DNA of 42,038 bases from an uncultured archaeon (GTDB lineage Archaea > Nanobdellota > Nanobdellia > Pacearchaeales > GW2011-AR1), in assembly GCA_903873955.1 (NCBI GenBank), contig CAIQQL010000131.1:1-42038 (forward strand), written 5' to 3'. Positions 17,898 to 26,250 of the stretch are shown piece by piece (position 1 is the stretch's first letter; each line of letters begins with the position of its first letter). The translations under genes and the position numbers were made by a program. The notes under the pieces are model-generated. The model was not told the DNA's origin and made no database searches. It was given only the letters and a program-made list of their open reading frames with translations.

Positions 17898-19018
17898 ACA
17901 AAAAAGGAATGACCGAAACTGAGGTGGTAGTGGCAGTTGTCGCAGTCTCAATCATGGTTATCGTTCTCCTTTTTTTCGGGCCTTACTTCATTAAAGTCAT
18001 CATCCCGATCATACGGGGCACGGCGATCAATGGTTCTGTGCAGATGACTACCGGGCCAGAGATTTTACGTTATAGACTTCTGACTGGGGAAGTGCAATGG
18101 TATGATGGGACCAATTGGCAAGTATTTCCCTCTGATCCAATCATTCTCGGGACTAAGTTTCTTAAACAGAACGATGTAAAATCCGCATTTGAGCAACGCC
18201 TAGGGTCCACCTTTTCACAATCCACTTCGTTTACTCTTGGAGGATCCTCTTATGTTTTCAGCGGGCTAATGACCGGGGCCTACACCCTTGAGAAAGATAT
18301 CTTGATTGCGACTCCTAACATGCGTTCCTATCCTTTAACCTCTTTTTATGTATTCAATGAGGGAGAGGTCATTATCACCACCGATGGTTCGGTCTACCAG
18401 CGTACTTCTCCCGCAGATTCCCTTTCTGTCGGGTCGCTCAGCTTTAACAATGATCAGGCAACGTTTAGCGTCAAACTCTCTGATTCTTTGTCTCCTGCCC
18501 AAAAAGCCTTCCTTACCCCGCTAGATGGCCTGACTTTTTCACTTTCAAAACCCCTTCCTGCACGTCTAAGCCTAGACTCTTCCACATCTCTTCTTTTTTC
18601 CTCTGAGAAGAGCTATACTGATGGTGCGTTGTTCAATCCCACCAATTTTCATGAAACAGTATACACTTTCAGAAGCAGTGCCAAAGCGGTGCCAGGGGCA
18701 GAGCTGACCATTGTTCAATCAGGCCCTAATGATGATCCTAAGACCATGACTTTTATCAGAGGTACGCTCACCTTCCATCCCGCACTAGGGGGGAAGTTTA
18801 CCTTGCAGAGCACTCCTACGGGTAATGCCGCTGCCTTATTGTCCCAGACCAATAAACTAATTGATCAGTCTTTCTCTCGGCCTCTCTCAATCCCTTACCA
18901 GCCCGTGAAGGATGGCAAACCCTTTGGTCCGGTCCAATCAGTATCTGTTTGCACGAAAAAAGTAAATGGGGCCGATCTTGTTGTCGATTTGACTGCTCCT
19001 GCAGTAAGCTGTTCATGA
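17894..19018 (+). CDS. Pilin-like exported protein with class III-type signal peptide
   Basis: 374 aa; MNKKG|MTETEVVVAVVAVSIMVIVLLFF with Glu at +5 after KKG; ATGA overlap with upstream ORF. Confidence 0.8.
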   Translation: MNKKGMTETEVVVAVVAVSIMVIVLLFFGPYFIKVIIPIIRGTAINGSVQMTTGPEILRYRLLTGEVQWYDGTNWQVFPSDPIILGTKFLKQNDVKSAFEQRLGSTFSQSTSFTLGGSSYVFSGLMTGAYTLEKDILIATPNMRSYPLTSFYVFNEGEVIITTDGSVYQRTSPADSLSVGSLSFNNDQATFSVKLSDSLSPAQKAFLTPLDGLTFSLSKPLPARLSLDSSTSLLFSSEKSYTDGALFNPTNFHETVYTFRSSAKAVPGAELTIVQSGPNDDPKTMTFIRGTLTFHPALGGKFTLQSTPTGNAAALLSQTNKLIDQSFSRPLSIPYQPVKDGKPFGPVQSVSVCTKKVNGADLVVDLTAPAVSCS

Positions 19019-19143
19019 ACCTCTGGTCAAAAAAAGGTGAAAAGCTGGAGAGCGAAGGGATGCTGGGGACACTTATCTGGGTGATTGTGCTCATCCTTTT
19101 TCTTGGGGCCGCTTACTATATCTTCAAACGACTAACTTCGTAA
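19015..19143 (+). CDS. Small pilin-like membrane protein (42 aa)
   Basis: MNLWSKKGEKLESEGMLGTLIWVIVLILFLGAAYYIFKRLTS*; ATGA overlap with upstream ORF (an in-frame upstream Met at 18949 was rejected as start). Confidence 0.7.
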   Translation: MNLWSKKGEKLESEGMLGTLIWVIVLILFLGAAYYIFKRLTS

Positions 19144-19146
19144 TTG

Positions 19147-19154
19147 TTTTAAAC
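19147..19154 (+). promoter_or_regulatory. TATA-like box (TTTTAAAC) of pilin-like unit B
   Basis: Centre is about 24-25 nt upstream of the ATG at 19175. Confidence 0.5.
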
Positions 19155-19174
19155 TTCATTTTCATTGGTACCAT

Positions 19175-20290
19175 ATGAGTTTTAGAGTAAAAAAAGGGGA
19201 GCTTACTTCCGAGCAGATTGTAATCTGGGTGATTGTCATAGCTTCGTTCATCATCATCATCGCATTCATAGCCGGTCTTAATCTTACAGGCATGACTGAT
19301 GAAGAGCAATGCAAGCTTTCTGTCGTCAGCCGAGCGACCATGCCCCTTGATGTCGCTAAAAGCTTTATTCCTCTCAACTGCAACACGAAAAAGATCTGTA
19401 TCACCAGCGGCAAAGGCAACTGCGGAGATGTTTTTGGAGGAGAGTCGCCACAAATCATCTCTCTCCCGGGTGACCCTAAAGCGGCAATAAAACTCATCGA
19501 AAAGACAAGCGCAGACGAAATGTACTCTTGCTGGAATGTGATGGGAAAAGGAAAGCTAGACCTTTTTAACAATGCGAAAGCAAAGTTTGGAGTAAACAGC
19601 GCAAAACGCGTTTGTGTTATGTGCTCGAGAATAGCCATCGACCCGAGCGTTAATGCCTCCCTGCTTGAGCAGGTCGATATTAATACCTATATGCAACTCA
19701 ATCAGATTTCATCTAACAGTGAGCAGACCTATCTGCAGGCTATGACTGATAATCAGTTCAATGCCTATGCGAAATCCATCAATGATTTCAAGTACAGGGA
19801 AGAACTCAATACGACCTCTTCTGGTCAAACTGCCATTGGAACGACAAGCAAAGAAAAAGTAACCCTCAATGGTCAAACCGAAATAATCAACCGCCAGATG
19901 GCTTTTATCTTCACTCAAATAAAATCTCCTTCCGTTTCAACTGTTCTAGCTAACCAATTTGAGACTGCTGCAGCTGTGGGGGCAGGTTTCGCCCTCGCTC
20001 CTGGAAAAGGCCTGGTGACGAAAACCGCTGGTTGGGCCCTTCAGCTTGTCGCAGGCAAATATATCAAGATTGTAAAGGTAGCCGTTGCTGTTGCTGCCGT
20101 GGCTGGAGCCGCCACCGTTGCAGGTTATGGTGTATACAATTCCCGTCAGGGTCAACTTATCGCTGCATCTTACTGTGGCAATTTCACTTCAAATGAGCAA
20201 GTCAAAACGGGATGTTCCATCGTCCAAGGCGTCAATTATGATGTTCCGGACATTAATTCATTTTGTGATTATTTTGATGGCAACTTATGA
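19175..20290 (+). CDS. Pilin-like exported protein, Cys-containing ectodomain
   Basis: 371 aa; MSFRVKKG|ELTSEQIVIWVIVIASFIIIIAF (Glu +5); ADEMYSCWNVMGKGKLDLFNNAKAKFG...CVMCSRIAID; second hydrophobic stretch VAVAVAAVAGAATVAGYGV. Confidence 0.8.
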   Translation: MSFRVKKGELTSEQIVIWVIVIASFIIIIAFIAGLNLTGMTDEEQCKLSVVSRATMPLDVAKSFIPLNCNTKKICITSGKGNCGDVFGGESPQIISLPGDPKAAIKLIEKTSADEMYSCWNVMGKGKLDLFNNAKAKFGVNSAKRVCVMCSRIAIDPSVNASLLEQVDINTYMQLNQISSNSEQTYLQAMTDNQFNAYAKSINDFKYREELNTTSSGQTAIGTTSKEKVTLNGQTEIINRQMAFIFTQIKSPSVSTVLANQFETAAAVGAGFALAPGKGLVTKTAGWALQLVAGKYIKIVKVAVAVAAVAGAATVAGYGVYNSRQGQLIAASYCGNFTSNEQVKTGCSIVQGVNYDVPDINSFCDYFDGNL

Positions 20291-22485
20291 AGTTACGAAA
20301 GAGAGGCATGCTAGAGAAAGAAGTTTTGGGGTTAATTATTGCAGTCCTTGCGCTCAGTCTTTTTATCTATGCGGGTTTCAAACTCTACAGCCTCTGGATT
20401 AACCAAGAGGACCAAAATGCGCAAAAGATTATTGACCTTGTCAATGCCAAAGCCAAGTCATTAAGTGAAGGCCAAACAAAGGATTTTCCCATCCGAGGTC
20501 TCGATGACTGGATGCTTACCGGCTGGGGTGTGAACGAGGTGGGAAGGCCTGACCAATGCTATTTCAAGAGTTGTGTCTGTATCTGCAAATACGCTTCCTC
20601 TCGCGCCGATCAGGCCGCGAGCTGCAAGAGCAAAAGCCATTGTTTTTTTACTGATGACAAAGCAATCTATACCTATAACGACCAGCGCGGGATAAAACTT
20701 GCTCAGACACCTGCACTGATGGAAATTGAAATCTCCCGCAAAGGAGGTGTCTTCTCCATGAAAAACACTGCAGGAGAAGGGGATGTGTGGACCGCATATG
20801 ATTATCTTAAGGCCATGTGCTTTATGCGTGATATCGATAATCCCGACATGGACAAGGCTGTCTCTGCAGTGGTTGACCGCTCCGCTCAAAGCGCAGGACT
20901 TATTGTTGCAGACGCCAGGACTCTTTCTGCCGCTGACTCGCTCCAGGCAGCAATAAATGCCGGCGCAGATGTCATGATCCAAGATGGAACCAGGGTCAGC
21001 GGTCTTGACTCTTACCTGAATTCTCTCAAGGGTTTTTCTGAAAGCACACTTGAACTAAAATCTGCCGCGGAGAATGCAGTCATAAAAAACTTTCCTGAAC
21101 AAGGAATCTACAATATCGTGTGGGATCCAGTAAACAAGAAAGTCATCGGTCAAGTCACTCAGGGAGGTATGATAAAAAAAGTCTCTCAGTCAACTTTAGA
21201 TGTCTTACTTAAATCCAAGGACATTACAGGTGTGGCCGGACTTTATGGCCAAACCGGTGGAAGCATCATAAAAGCCAGTCCAAAAATTGCCGAAGATGCT
21301 GTTGTCCTTGCCAAAGATGGCACAACCTTGGGGAAATTTAGTGACGCTGTTTTGCAGTCCAAGAATGGAGTGCTCAAATTTATCCCTAAAAGCACGACGG
21401 TGGGAAAAACTCTTGCAAAGCTTGGAGGAAAAGTGTTTGCAGTCTGGGGTCTCGCGTGTGATATCACCACCATAGGCATTGCAGGGGTTGAATTTGCGAA
21501 GATGATCAATGCCCAAACGCAGGAGACGGTCGCAGGTCAGGCACTTGACCAACTCATCACGCAAACCATGCCTGAAACAGCTTCCAGAGTTGTTGATCAA
21601 GAAAAAAATACCCTTACTGATTTTGAAAGTGTAAACACACAGACTCTTTCAACTTTGCCTCAAGCTCGTACTCTTATCTTCCAAATGCATGCCTTCTTGG
21701 ATGATGCGACAAGTGAAGTTTCCTATCTCGCGAATCGTACGCGTCGCTTCTCAACTAACTATGACCAAGAGGGGAGCTCGACTATAACCTATGCTGAACA
21801 GAAAATTCTTCAATTGCAACTTGGGCATTTGAGGGAGCAACTCGCCCTTTATGATGCCCAATTCCAAATCCTAAATGAATCGGTCTTAAGAAACTCTGAT
21901 GTAAGCTCTGCCTCTCCTTTCATATTCGAGAAAACTCCACAAACTCCTTTTGACCTGACTATGGACTATGCCCGTTTTTCAACTGACCCTAAGAGCTACT
22001 TCTCAGATGTCATACGAGACAACACCCCTAACCCCAATGTTCCCGTAAGCATTTATAGCTCCGCAAACACTCTTTTTTCCTTTGATAAAACCGATACTTC
22101 CCCGCCTTTTCTTGCCTTCAGTCATCAAAAGATCGGAACTGTCGCTGGCGATGGAACCATCACTATCGATCCGACCCTTCGGTCCAATCTTCTGCAACAA
22201 AATGCCAACAATGCTCCGGTCCTTGCGCAGTTAAGTCATTATCTTCCCCTATTAGACCATGCAAAAGTAAGCCGTTATGAGATCTTCCCTTATATTCCTG
22301 CCCAAGACACGAAAGACAATGCGGACCAGAATTCTTTTCTGAATGATCTGCAGACCCTTCCTGATCCCAATACTGATCTTGAGGTGTATACTTCCTCAGC
22401 TCCACCTGAAGGGTCACTTCCTCAGGACCTCACGAGCTCATCTGACAGCATTTCCTCTTCAATCACTCAGGAGGCAGTTAGTTAA
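20287..22485 (+). CDS. Large pilin-like exported protein
   Basis: 732 aa; MKLRKRG|MLEKEVLGLIIAVLALSLFIYAGF (Glu +5); Cys cluster CYFKSCVCICKYASSRADQAASCKSKSHCFF; ATGA overlap with upstream ORF. Confidence 0.8.
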   Translation: MKLRKRGMLEKEVLGLIIAVLALSLFIYAGFKLYSLWINQEDQNAQKIIDLVNAKAKSLSEGQTKDFPIRGLDDWMLTGWGVNEVGRPDQCYFKSCVCICKYASSRADQAASCKSKSHCFFTDDKAIYTYNDQRGIKLAQTPALMEIEISRKGGVFSMKNTAGEGDVWTAYDYLKAMCFMRDIDNPDMDKAVSAVVDRSAQSAGLIVADARTLSAADSLQAAINAGADVMIQDGTRVSGLDSYLNSLKGFSESTLELKSAAENAVIKNFPEQGIYNIVWDPVNKKVIGQVTQGGMIKKVSQSTLDVLLKSKDITGVAGLYGQTGGSIIKASPKIAEDAVVLAKDGTTLGKFSDAVLQSKNGVLKFIPKSTTVGKTLAKLGGKVFAVWGLACDITTIGIAGVEFAKMINAQTQETVAGQALDQLITQTMPETASRVVDQEKNTLTDFESVNTQTLSTLPQARTLIFQMHAFLDDATSEVSYLANRTRRFSTNYDQEGSSTITYAEQKILQLQLGHLREQLALYDAQFQILNESVLRNSDVSSASPFIFEKTPQTPFDLTMDYARFSTDPKSYFSDVIRDNTPNPNVPVSIYSSANTLFSFDKTDTSPPFLAFSHQKIGTVAGDGTITIDPTLRSNLLQQNANNAPVLAQLSHYLPLLDHAKVSRYEIFPYIPAQDTKDNADQNSFLNDLQTLPDPNTDLEVYTSSAPPEGSLPQDLTSSSDSISSSITQEAVS

Positions 22486-22487
22486 CC

Positions 22488-22931
22488 ATGCTTTCGCTAG
22501 GGCGCAGAGGGGGAGTTGGAGACATGCTTTGGGACAATATCGTCTACATCCTTTTCATTCTTGCATTTACGACAATCATGGCATTTTATGTCTATGCCCA
22601 GCAAGATGCCTCAGCGGTTTGGGCAGACTATTATGCAAAGGAGATTGTCAAGGTTGTCGATACCTCTCAACCTGGAGAGGCGATCACCCTGGATGTGCAT
22701 CGTGCGACCATCATCGCAAAGGACCATCAAATACCTTACAATCAAATCTTCTCTTTTGACAATCTCCACCATGCTGTCTGTGTGCAATTAAGCAGGGGTA
22801 GAGCGACCTGTTATGGTTATTTTACCGATGTCCTCCTTACTGAGCCTACTATTGAATTGGGAGTGCCCATCAATGTTTTGCATTTTAATGTCACGGAAAC
22901 CTCCTATGCTCCTGGCAAGGTGTCTTCATGA
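22488..22931 (+). CDS. Pilin-like membrane-anchored protein
   Basis: 147 aa; MLSLGRRGGVGDMLWDNIVYILFILAFTTIMAFYVY; starts 3 nt after preceding stop. Confidence 0.72.
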   Translation: MLSLGRRGGVGDMLWDNIVYILFILAFTTIMAFYVYAQQDASAVWADYYAKEIVKVVDTSQPGEAITLDVHRATIIAKDHQIPYNQIFSFDNLHHAVCVQLSRGRATCYGYFTDVLLTEPTIELGVPINVLHFNVTETSYAPGKVSS

Positions 22932-23407
22932 ACCTGCGAGCCCAGTTAGGGGATCAGGTCATGGTCTTCACCTATCTTTTTATCATGGTCATGGTTGCAG
23001 GATCCATCGTAGGCGGGGTTGTTCTTTTTTATGGAACGGAAATTGACTTTCGTCCAACTGAAGTGCAGCTTTTAACCCGTGCAGTCGACCATTGTTTAAC
23101 TTTAGACACCTTTAACTGGGACAAGGCGCAAAACGATTCTTCATATTTTTTCACCGTCTGCAATCTAAACAAATCAGCTTTGGAATCCCATACCAATCAA
23201 TTGAAAGTTTGCGTGAACTCAAAGGGCTGTATCTCTGAACCTCATCCCCTTATCGCTGTTGGATCCGATTTCCTTTTTTGCGGACTTTCCGGTGTACAAG
23301 CAAATGAAAAGCTTCCCCGTTGTCTTGTTAGTTCCTTAGTCATCTCCGGAAAGAATGTGCAGATCATTGCAAGCAGCAACCAAAAAGCAACACAGGGGGT
23401 CGCCTGA
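22928..23407 (+). CDS. Pilin-like membrane-anchored protein
   Basis: 159 aa; N-terminal TM; ATGA overlap upstream; Shine-Dalgarno-like AAGGTG before ATG. Confidence 0.72.
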   Translation: MNLRAQLGDQVMVFTYLFIMVMVAGSIVGGVVLFYGTEIDFRPTEVQLLTRAVDHCLTLDTFNWDKAQNDSSYFFTVCNLNKSALESHTNQLKVCVNSKGCISEPHPLIAVGSDFLFCGLSGVQANEKLPRCLVSSLVISGKNVQIIASSNQKATQGVA

Positions 23408-24009
23408 TGCGCCTCTTGAACAAACGAGGAATTATGGGGAAGCTCTTAAGTGCTATCCCTGTCCTTTTTATCCTCTTTTTTGTCATTATCATCTTCTTTG
23501 TCCTTACTGCCTCGATGAGTGGCACTCTTTTTTCCAGCGGTTCAGGGAATTCTCTCACCCTCTCTCCTGTCCTTTTACCTCCTAGTCCCCTTCTTTTCCA
23601 AGAAATTGCGTTTCCTGTCCAAGAAAAGGGCCAGACCCTACTAGTCTCGGATAGCCTCATCCTTTGGGACAAGGGGCAAATCACTCCGGAGCAACTTTCT
23701 TCAGCATTAGAGAAATTACCTGTTCCTGATGGTACCTGTCTTGCCCTTGCTGCCGCATTGGACTCAAATCCTAGCGATGTTAGCTTTTCGATCGATGGTG
23801 CGCCTGGGAACAAACTGGTTCTCTTTCTCGAATTCCATAATGGAAAGGTCACCAATAGATGGTGGGTCTATTCTTATCTGAGTGATTATAAGAAAGCCAA
23901 TCTGCTCTATCCTCTCCAGCTCACCTATCTCTCTGGTGGAAAATCCCGAACCGTGTTTGCTGAATCCTATCTCGGTCCGTGCCTGTCTGCCGCAGGAGGA
24001 TCATCATGA
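23407..24009 (+). CDS. Pilin-like membrane-anchored protein
   Basis: 200 aa; MRLLNKRGIMGKLLSAIPVLFILFFVIIIFFVLTASM; shares one base with the upstream stop. Confidence 0.72.
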   Translation: MRLLNKRGIMGKLLSAIPVLFILFFVIIIFFVLTASMSGTLFSSGSGNSLTLSPVLLPPSPLLFQEIAFPVQEKGQTLLVSDSLILWDKGQITPEQLSSALEKLPVPDGTCLALAAALDSNPSDVSFSIDGAPGNKLVLFLEFHNGKVTNRWWVYSYLSDYKKANLLYPLQLTYLSGGKSRTVFAESYLGPCLSAAGGSS

Positions 24010-24443
24010 ATCGGAGAGCAAACCTTCCTATGACCCTTCTCTTTTTTGTGTGTCTGTTTTTACTTACCCTTGCGCTTTTTTCGTTCGCTACCTTCAAAAA
24101 AACCCAGGACCAAACCCTGTCAGACAGTTCTATGCTCACCTCTCAGTTGGAGTTCAAAGAGCAGTACGTCCGAGCGACAGCAAGGTCTTTATTCACCGAG
24201 GCTTTGGTGCATCCCTCTTCTGATGTCTCCGCTCAATTGCAGTCTGTAGCTGTACGCAGGGATTTGGGTTTAGTCGGTATCGGCAATCTTTTTGCAAAGA
24301 TCAGGGATAAGGACTTCACCCTTGAAGACAAAGGTGATCGCTGGGTACTGACCCTGAAAGACGTTTTTGTGACCTCTCAAGTCGGTCAACACAGGCTTAC
24401 CCGGACATTCACAATTATCCTCGAATCTCGAAAAGGTTTATAA
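24006..24443 (+). CDS. Membrane-anchored protein of the pilin-like cluster
   Basis: MNRRANLPMTLLFFVCLFLLTLALFSFATF...; ATGA overlap; strong AGGAGG 6 nt upstream. Confidence 0.72.
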   Translation: MNRRANLPMTLLFFVCLFLLTLALFSFATFKKTQDQTLSDSSMLTSQLEFKEQYVRATARSLFTEALVHPSSDVSAQLQSVAVRRDLGLVGIGNLFAKIRDKDFTLEDKGDRWVLTLKDVFVTSQVGQHRLTRTFTIILESRKGL

Positions 24444-24444
24444 A
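24437..24444 (+). promoter_or_regulatory. TATA box (TTTATAAA) of pilin-like unit C, overlapping the stop codon of the preceding gene
   Basis: TTTATAAA centred 26-27 nt before the ATG at 24467; the TAA at 24441-24443 is inside the box. Confidence 0.6.
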
Positions 24445-24466
24445 TAATGAGTGTTTACGTTAGTTT

Positions 24467-25039
24467 ATGATAAGGAGGTTGAACAGAAAGAGGGCCAAAT
24501 GGCTGGGTAGCAAAGGTGCTGCTGATGAAGGGAGCATGGTCATCTGGCTTGTTGTCGCTATTGCGGCAGCGGTCATTGTTCTCCTGTTCTTCTATGGAGG
24601 TTATGATATGATCAAAGGACTTTTTCCTTCGAAAGCCCTCACTATGGAGGCAGCCGTACAAGTTTGTAAGAACATAGGGCCTTCCTTTACAACAACACTT
24701 TGCGATAACTGGAAAGCAGTCACCATTGCGGGTGGCGACCAACTTGTTAATTGTCAATATCCCGATATACAGAACAAAATGGACTTGTCTTCGCAATTGA
24801 GATGCGGAAATACTACTGACTATAAAGATTATGGTGCGCAATATTGCATGACTCTTTTTAAGGTTAACAAAGATTATACCTCTGAACTTCGCGTCAATGG
24901 CGTACTCTGTTCGAGTTTGAGTTGTGAGGGGCTTGGAGGAAGCAGTATTGCTTCCAATAGTTCTTGTGCAACAGGTTCCGTAGAAAGAACTAAAGGGTTT
25001 GCCGGGGTTTCAGGTTCCAAGTGTTGTGTCACAGCTTAA
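24467..25039 (+). CDS. Pilin-like exported protein with Cys-rich C-terminus
   Basis: 190 aa; RKRAKWLGSKG|AADEGSMVIWLVVAIAAAVIVLLFFYGG; CSSLSCEGLGGSSIASNSSCATGS...SGSKCCVTA. Confidence 0.77.
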   Translation: MIRRLNRKRAKWLGSKGAADEGSMVIWLVVAIAAAVIVLLFFYGGYDMIKGLFPSKALTMEAAVQVCKNIGPSFTTTLCDNWKAVTIAGGDQLVNCQYPDIQNKMDLSSQLRCGNTTDYKDYGAQYCMTLFKVNKDYTSELRVNGVLCSSLSCEGLGGSSIASNSSCATGSVERTKGFAGVSGSKCCVTA

Positions 25040-25048
25040 AGTAATTCT

Positions 25049-25183
25049 ATGAGCGATTATTGCGTCCCCGAACGTCGAAAGAATAAGAACGATAAACGTG
25101 CAAAGTCCCGTTTTAACAAATATAAGCGGGGCGGGGCGCAGAGGTCAACTACCATCACCCTGTCCAGCACCAAGTCTGAATAA
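25049..25183 (+). CDS. Small highly basic protein (44 aa)
   Basis: Manual translation MSDYCVPERRKNKNDKRAKSRFNKYKRGGAQRSTTITLSSTKSE*; 9 nt after the 190-aa pilin-like gene. Confidence 0.4.
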   Translation: MSDYCVPERRKNKNDKRAKSRFNKYKRGGAQRSTTITLSSTKSE

Positions 25184-25227
25184 TACTTCTCTGGACTATT
25201 AGAATCTCGGATTAAAAAAAGATTTTC

Positions 25228-26199
25228 CTATCTGGCTTTCTCTTGAATAATCTTTATCGCATAGAAAAGAATAAGCGGTCCTACTATCACTCCCACTATA
25301 CCAAAAAGAGGCACTCCGCCGACAACCCCGATCAACATGAGCAAGGGATTCATCTGGGTCCCTTCACCCATAAGCTTGCTTCGTAGAACCGTGTCTATGC
25401 CTATCATGATCACTATTGCCCCAATGACCAATATCCCTATCCCTGCAACCATATTGCCCATCGCAATATAGATGACCCCTAATGGGAGCCAGATACCCGC
25501 GGTCCCAATTCCCGGGACGAATGCAAACAAGCCGAGCAACGCGCCATAAAAGAGGGGGGCGTTAACTCCAAGGGCTGAAAACACAACTGACGCAATGATA
25601 AAGTCTACAATCGCAACAATCAATGTCCCGCGTATTATTGCATGTGTTGCTTGGTCTATCTCCTTTGCGATCTTATCCTTATTCTTGAACGGAAGATACT
25701 GCTGCAGGAACACCGTGATCTCATCCCAATGTACGAGGAAATAATACATCCCCCAGAAGATGATCAGAAGCGCGAGGATGAGAAAGGGAATATATGAGAC
25801 GAGTGAGGTGATTGTTGATATGATAAAATTCACTCCGCTTTGCCGTAAGCCATTCAAATCGAGACCTGAATTTTTCAAGAATTCATTCTGGGAAATCTTG
25901 TTTAGAAGTGCCTGAACATCATTCTGATTCAAAGACGTATATGCCTGTTGGGCTACTCCTCCAATAATGAGCAGCAGCGGGAAAAAAATAATGAATCCCA
26001 TAAATACTATACAGACCAGGGCAGAATTCCTGTCCGACATCCTCTTCCTCAATCGCAGGTACACCGGACGGAGGAGGTACGCCAGGATGAATGAAGAAAT
26101 TATCGTGATGATATATCTTTTGACAATATAGTAACTGAGCACTAAAAGCAGGGCTACTATCCCCCAGAACATGTACTTCTCAAAACCCTCTTTTTCCAT
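25228..26199 (-). CDS. AI-2E/PerM family membrane transporter
   Basis: 323 aa; about 7-8 TM; LRPVYLRLRKRMSDRNSALVCIVFMGFIIFFPLLLIIGGV; GALLGLFAFVPGIGTAGIWLPLGVIYI. Confidence 0.87.
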   Translation of the reverse strand: MEKEGFEKYMFWGIVALLLVLSYYIVKRYIITIISSFILAYLLRPVYLRLRKRMSDRNSALVCIVFMGFIIFFPLLLIIGGVAQQAYTSLNQNDVQALLNKISQNEFLKNSGLDLNGLRQSGVNFIISTITSLVSYIPFLILALLIIFWGMYYFLVHWDEITVFLQQYLPFKNKDKIAKEIDQATHAIIRGTLIVAIVDFIIASVVFSALGVNAPLFYGALLGLFAFVPGIGTAGIWLPLGVIYIAMGNMVAGIGILVIGAIVIMIGIDTVLRSKLMGEGTQMNPLLMLIGVVGGVPLFGIVGVIVGPLILFYAIKIIQEKAR

Positions 26200-26250
26200 T
26201 ATTCTATCTACGATACTAAGGTTAATAAAGATTCTTTATATTACAGGGGC

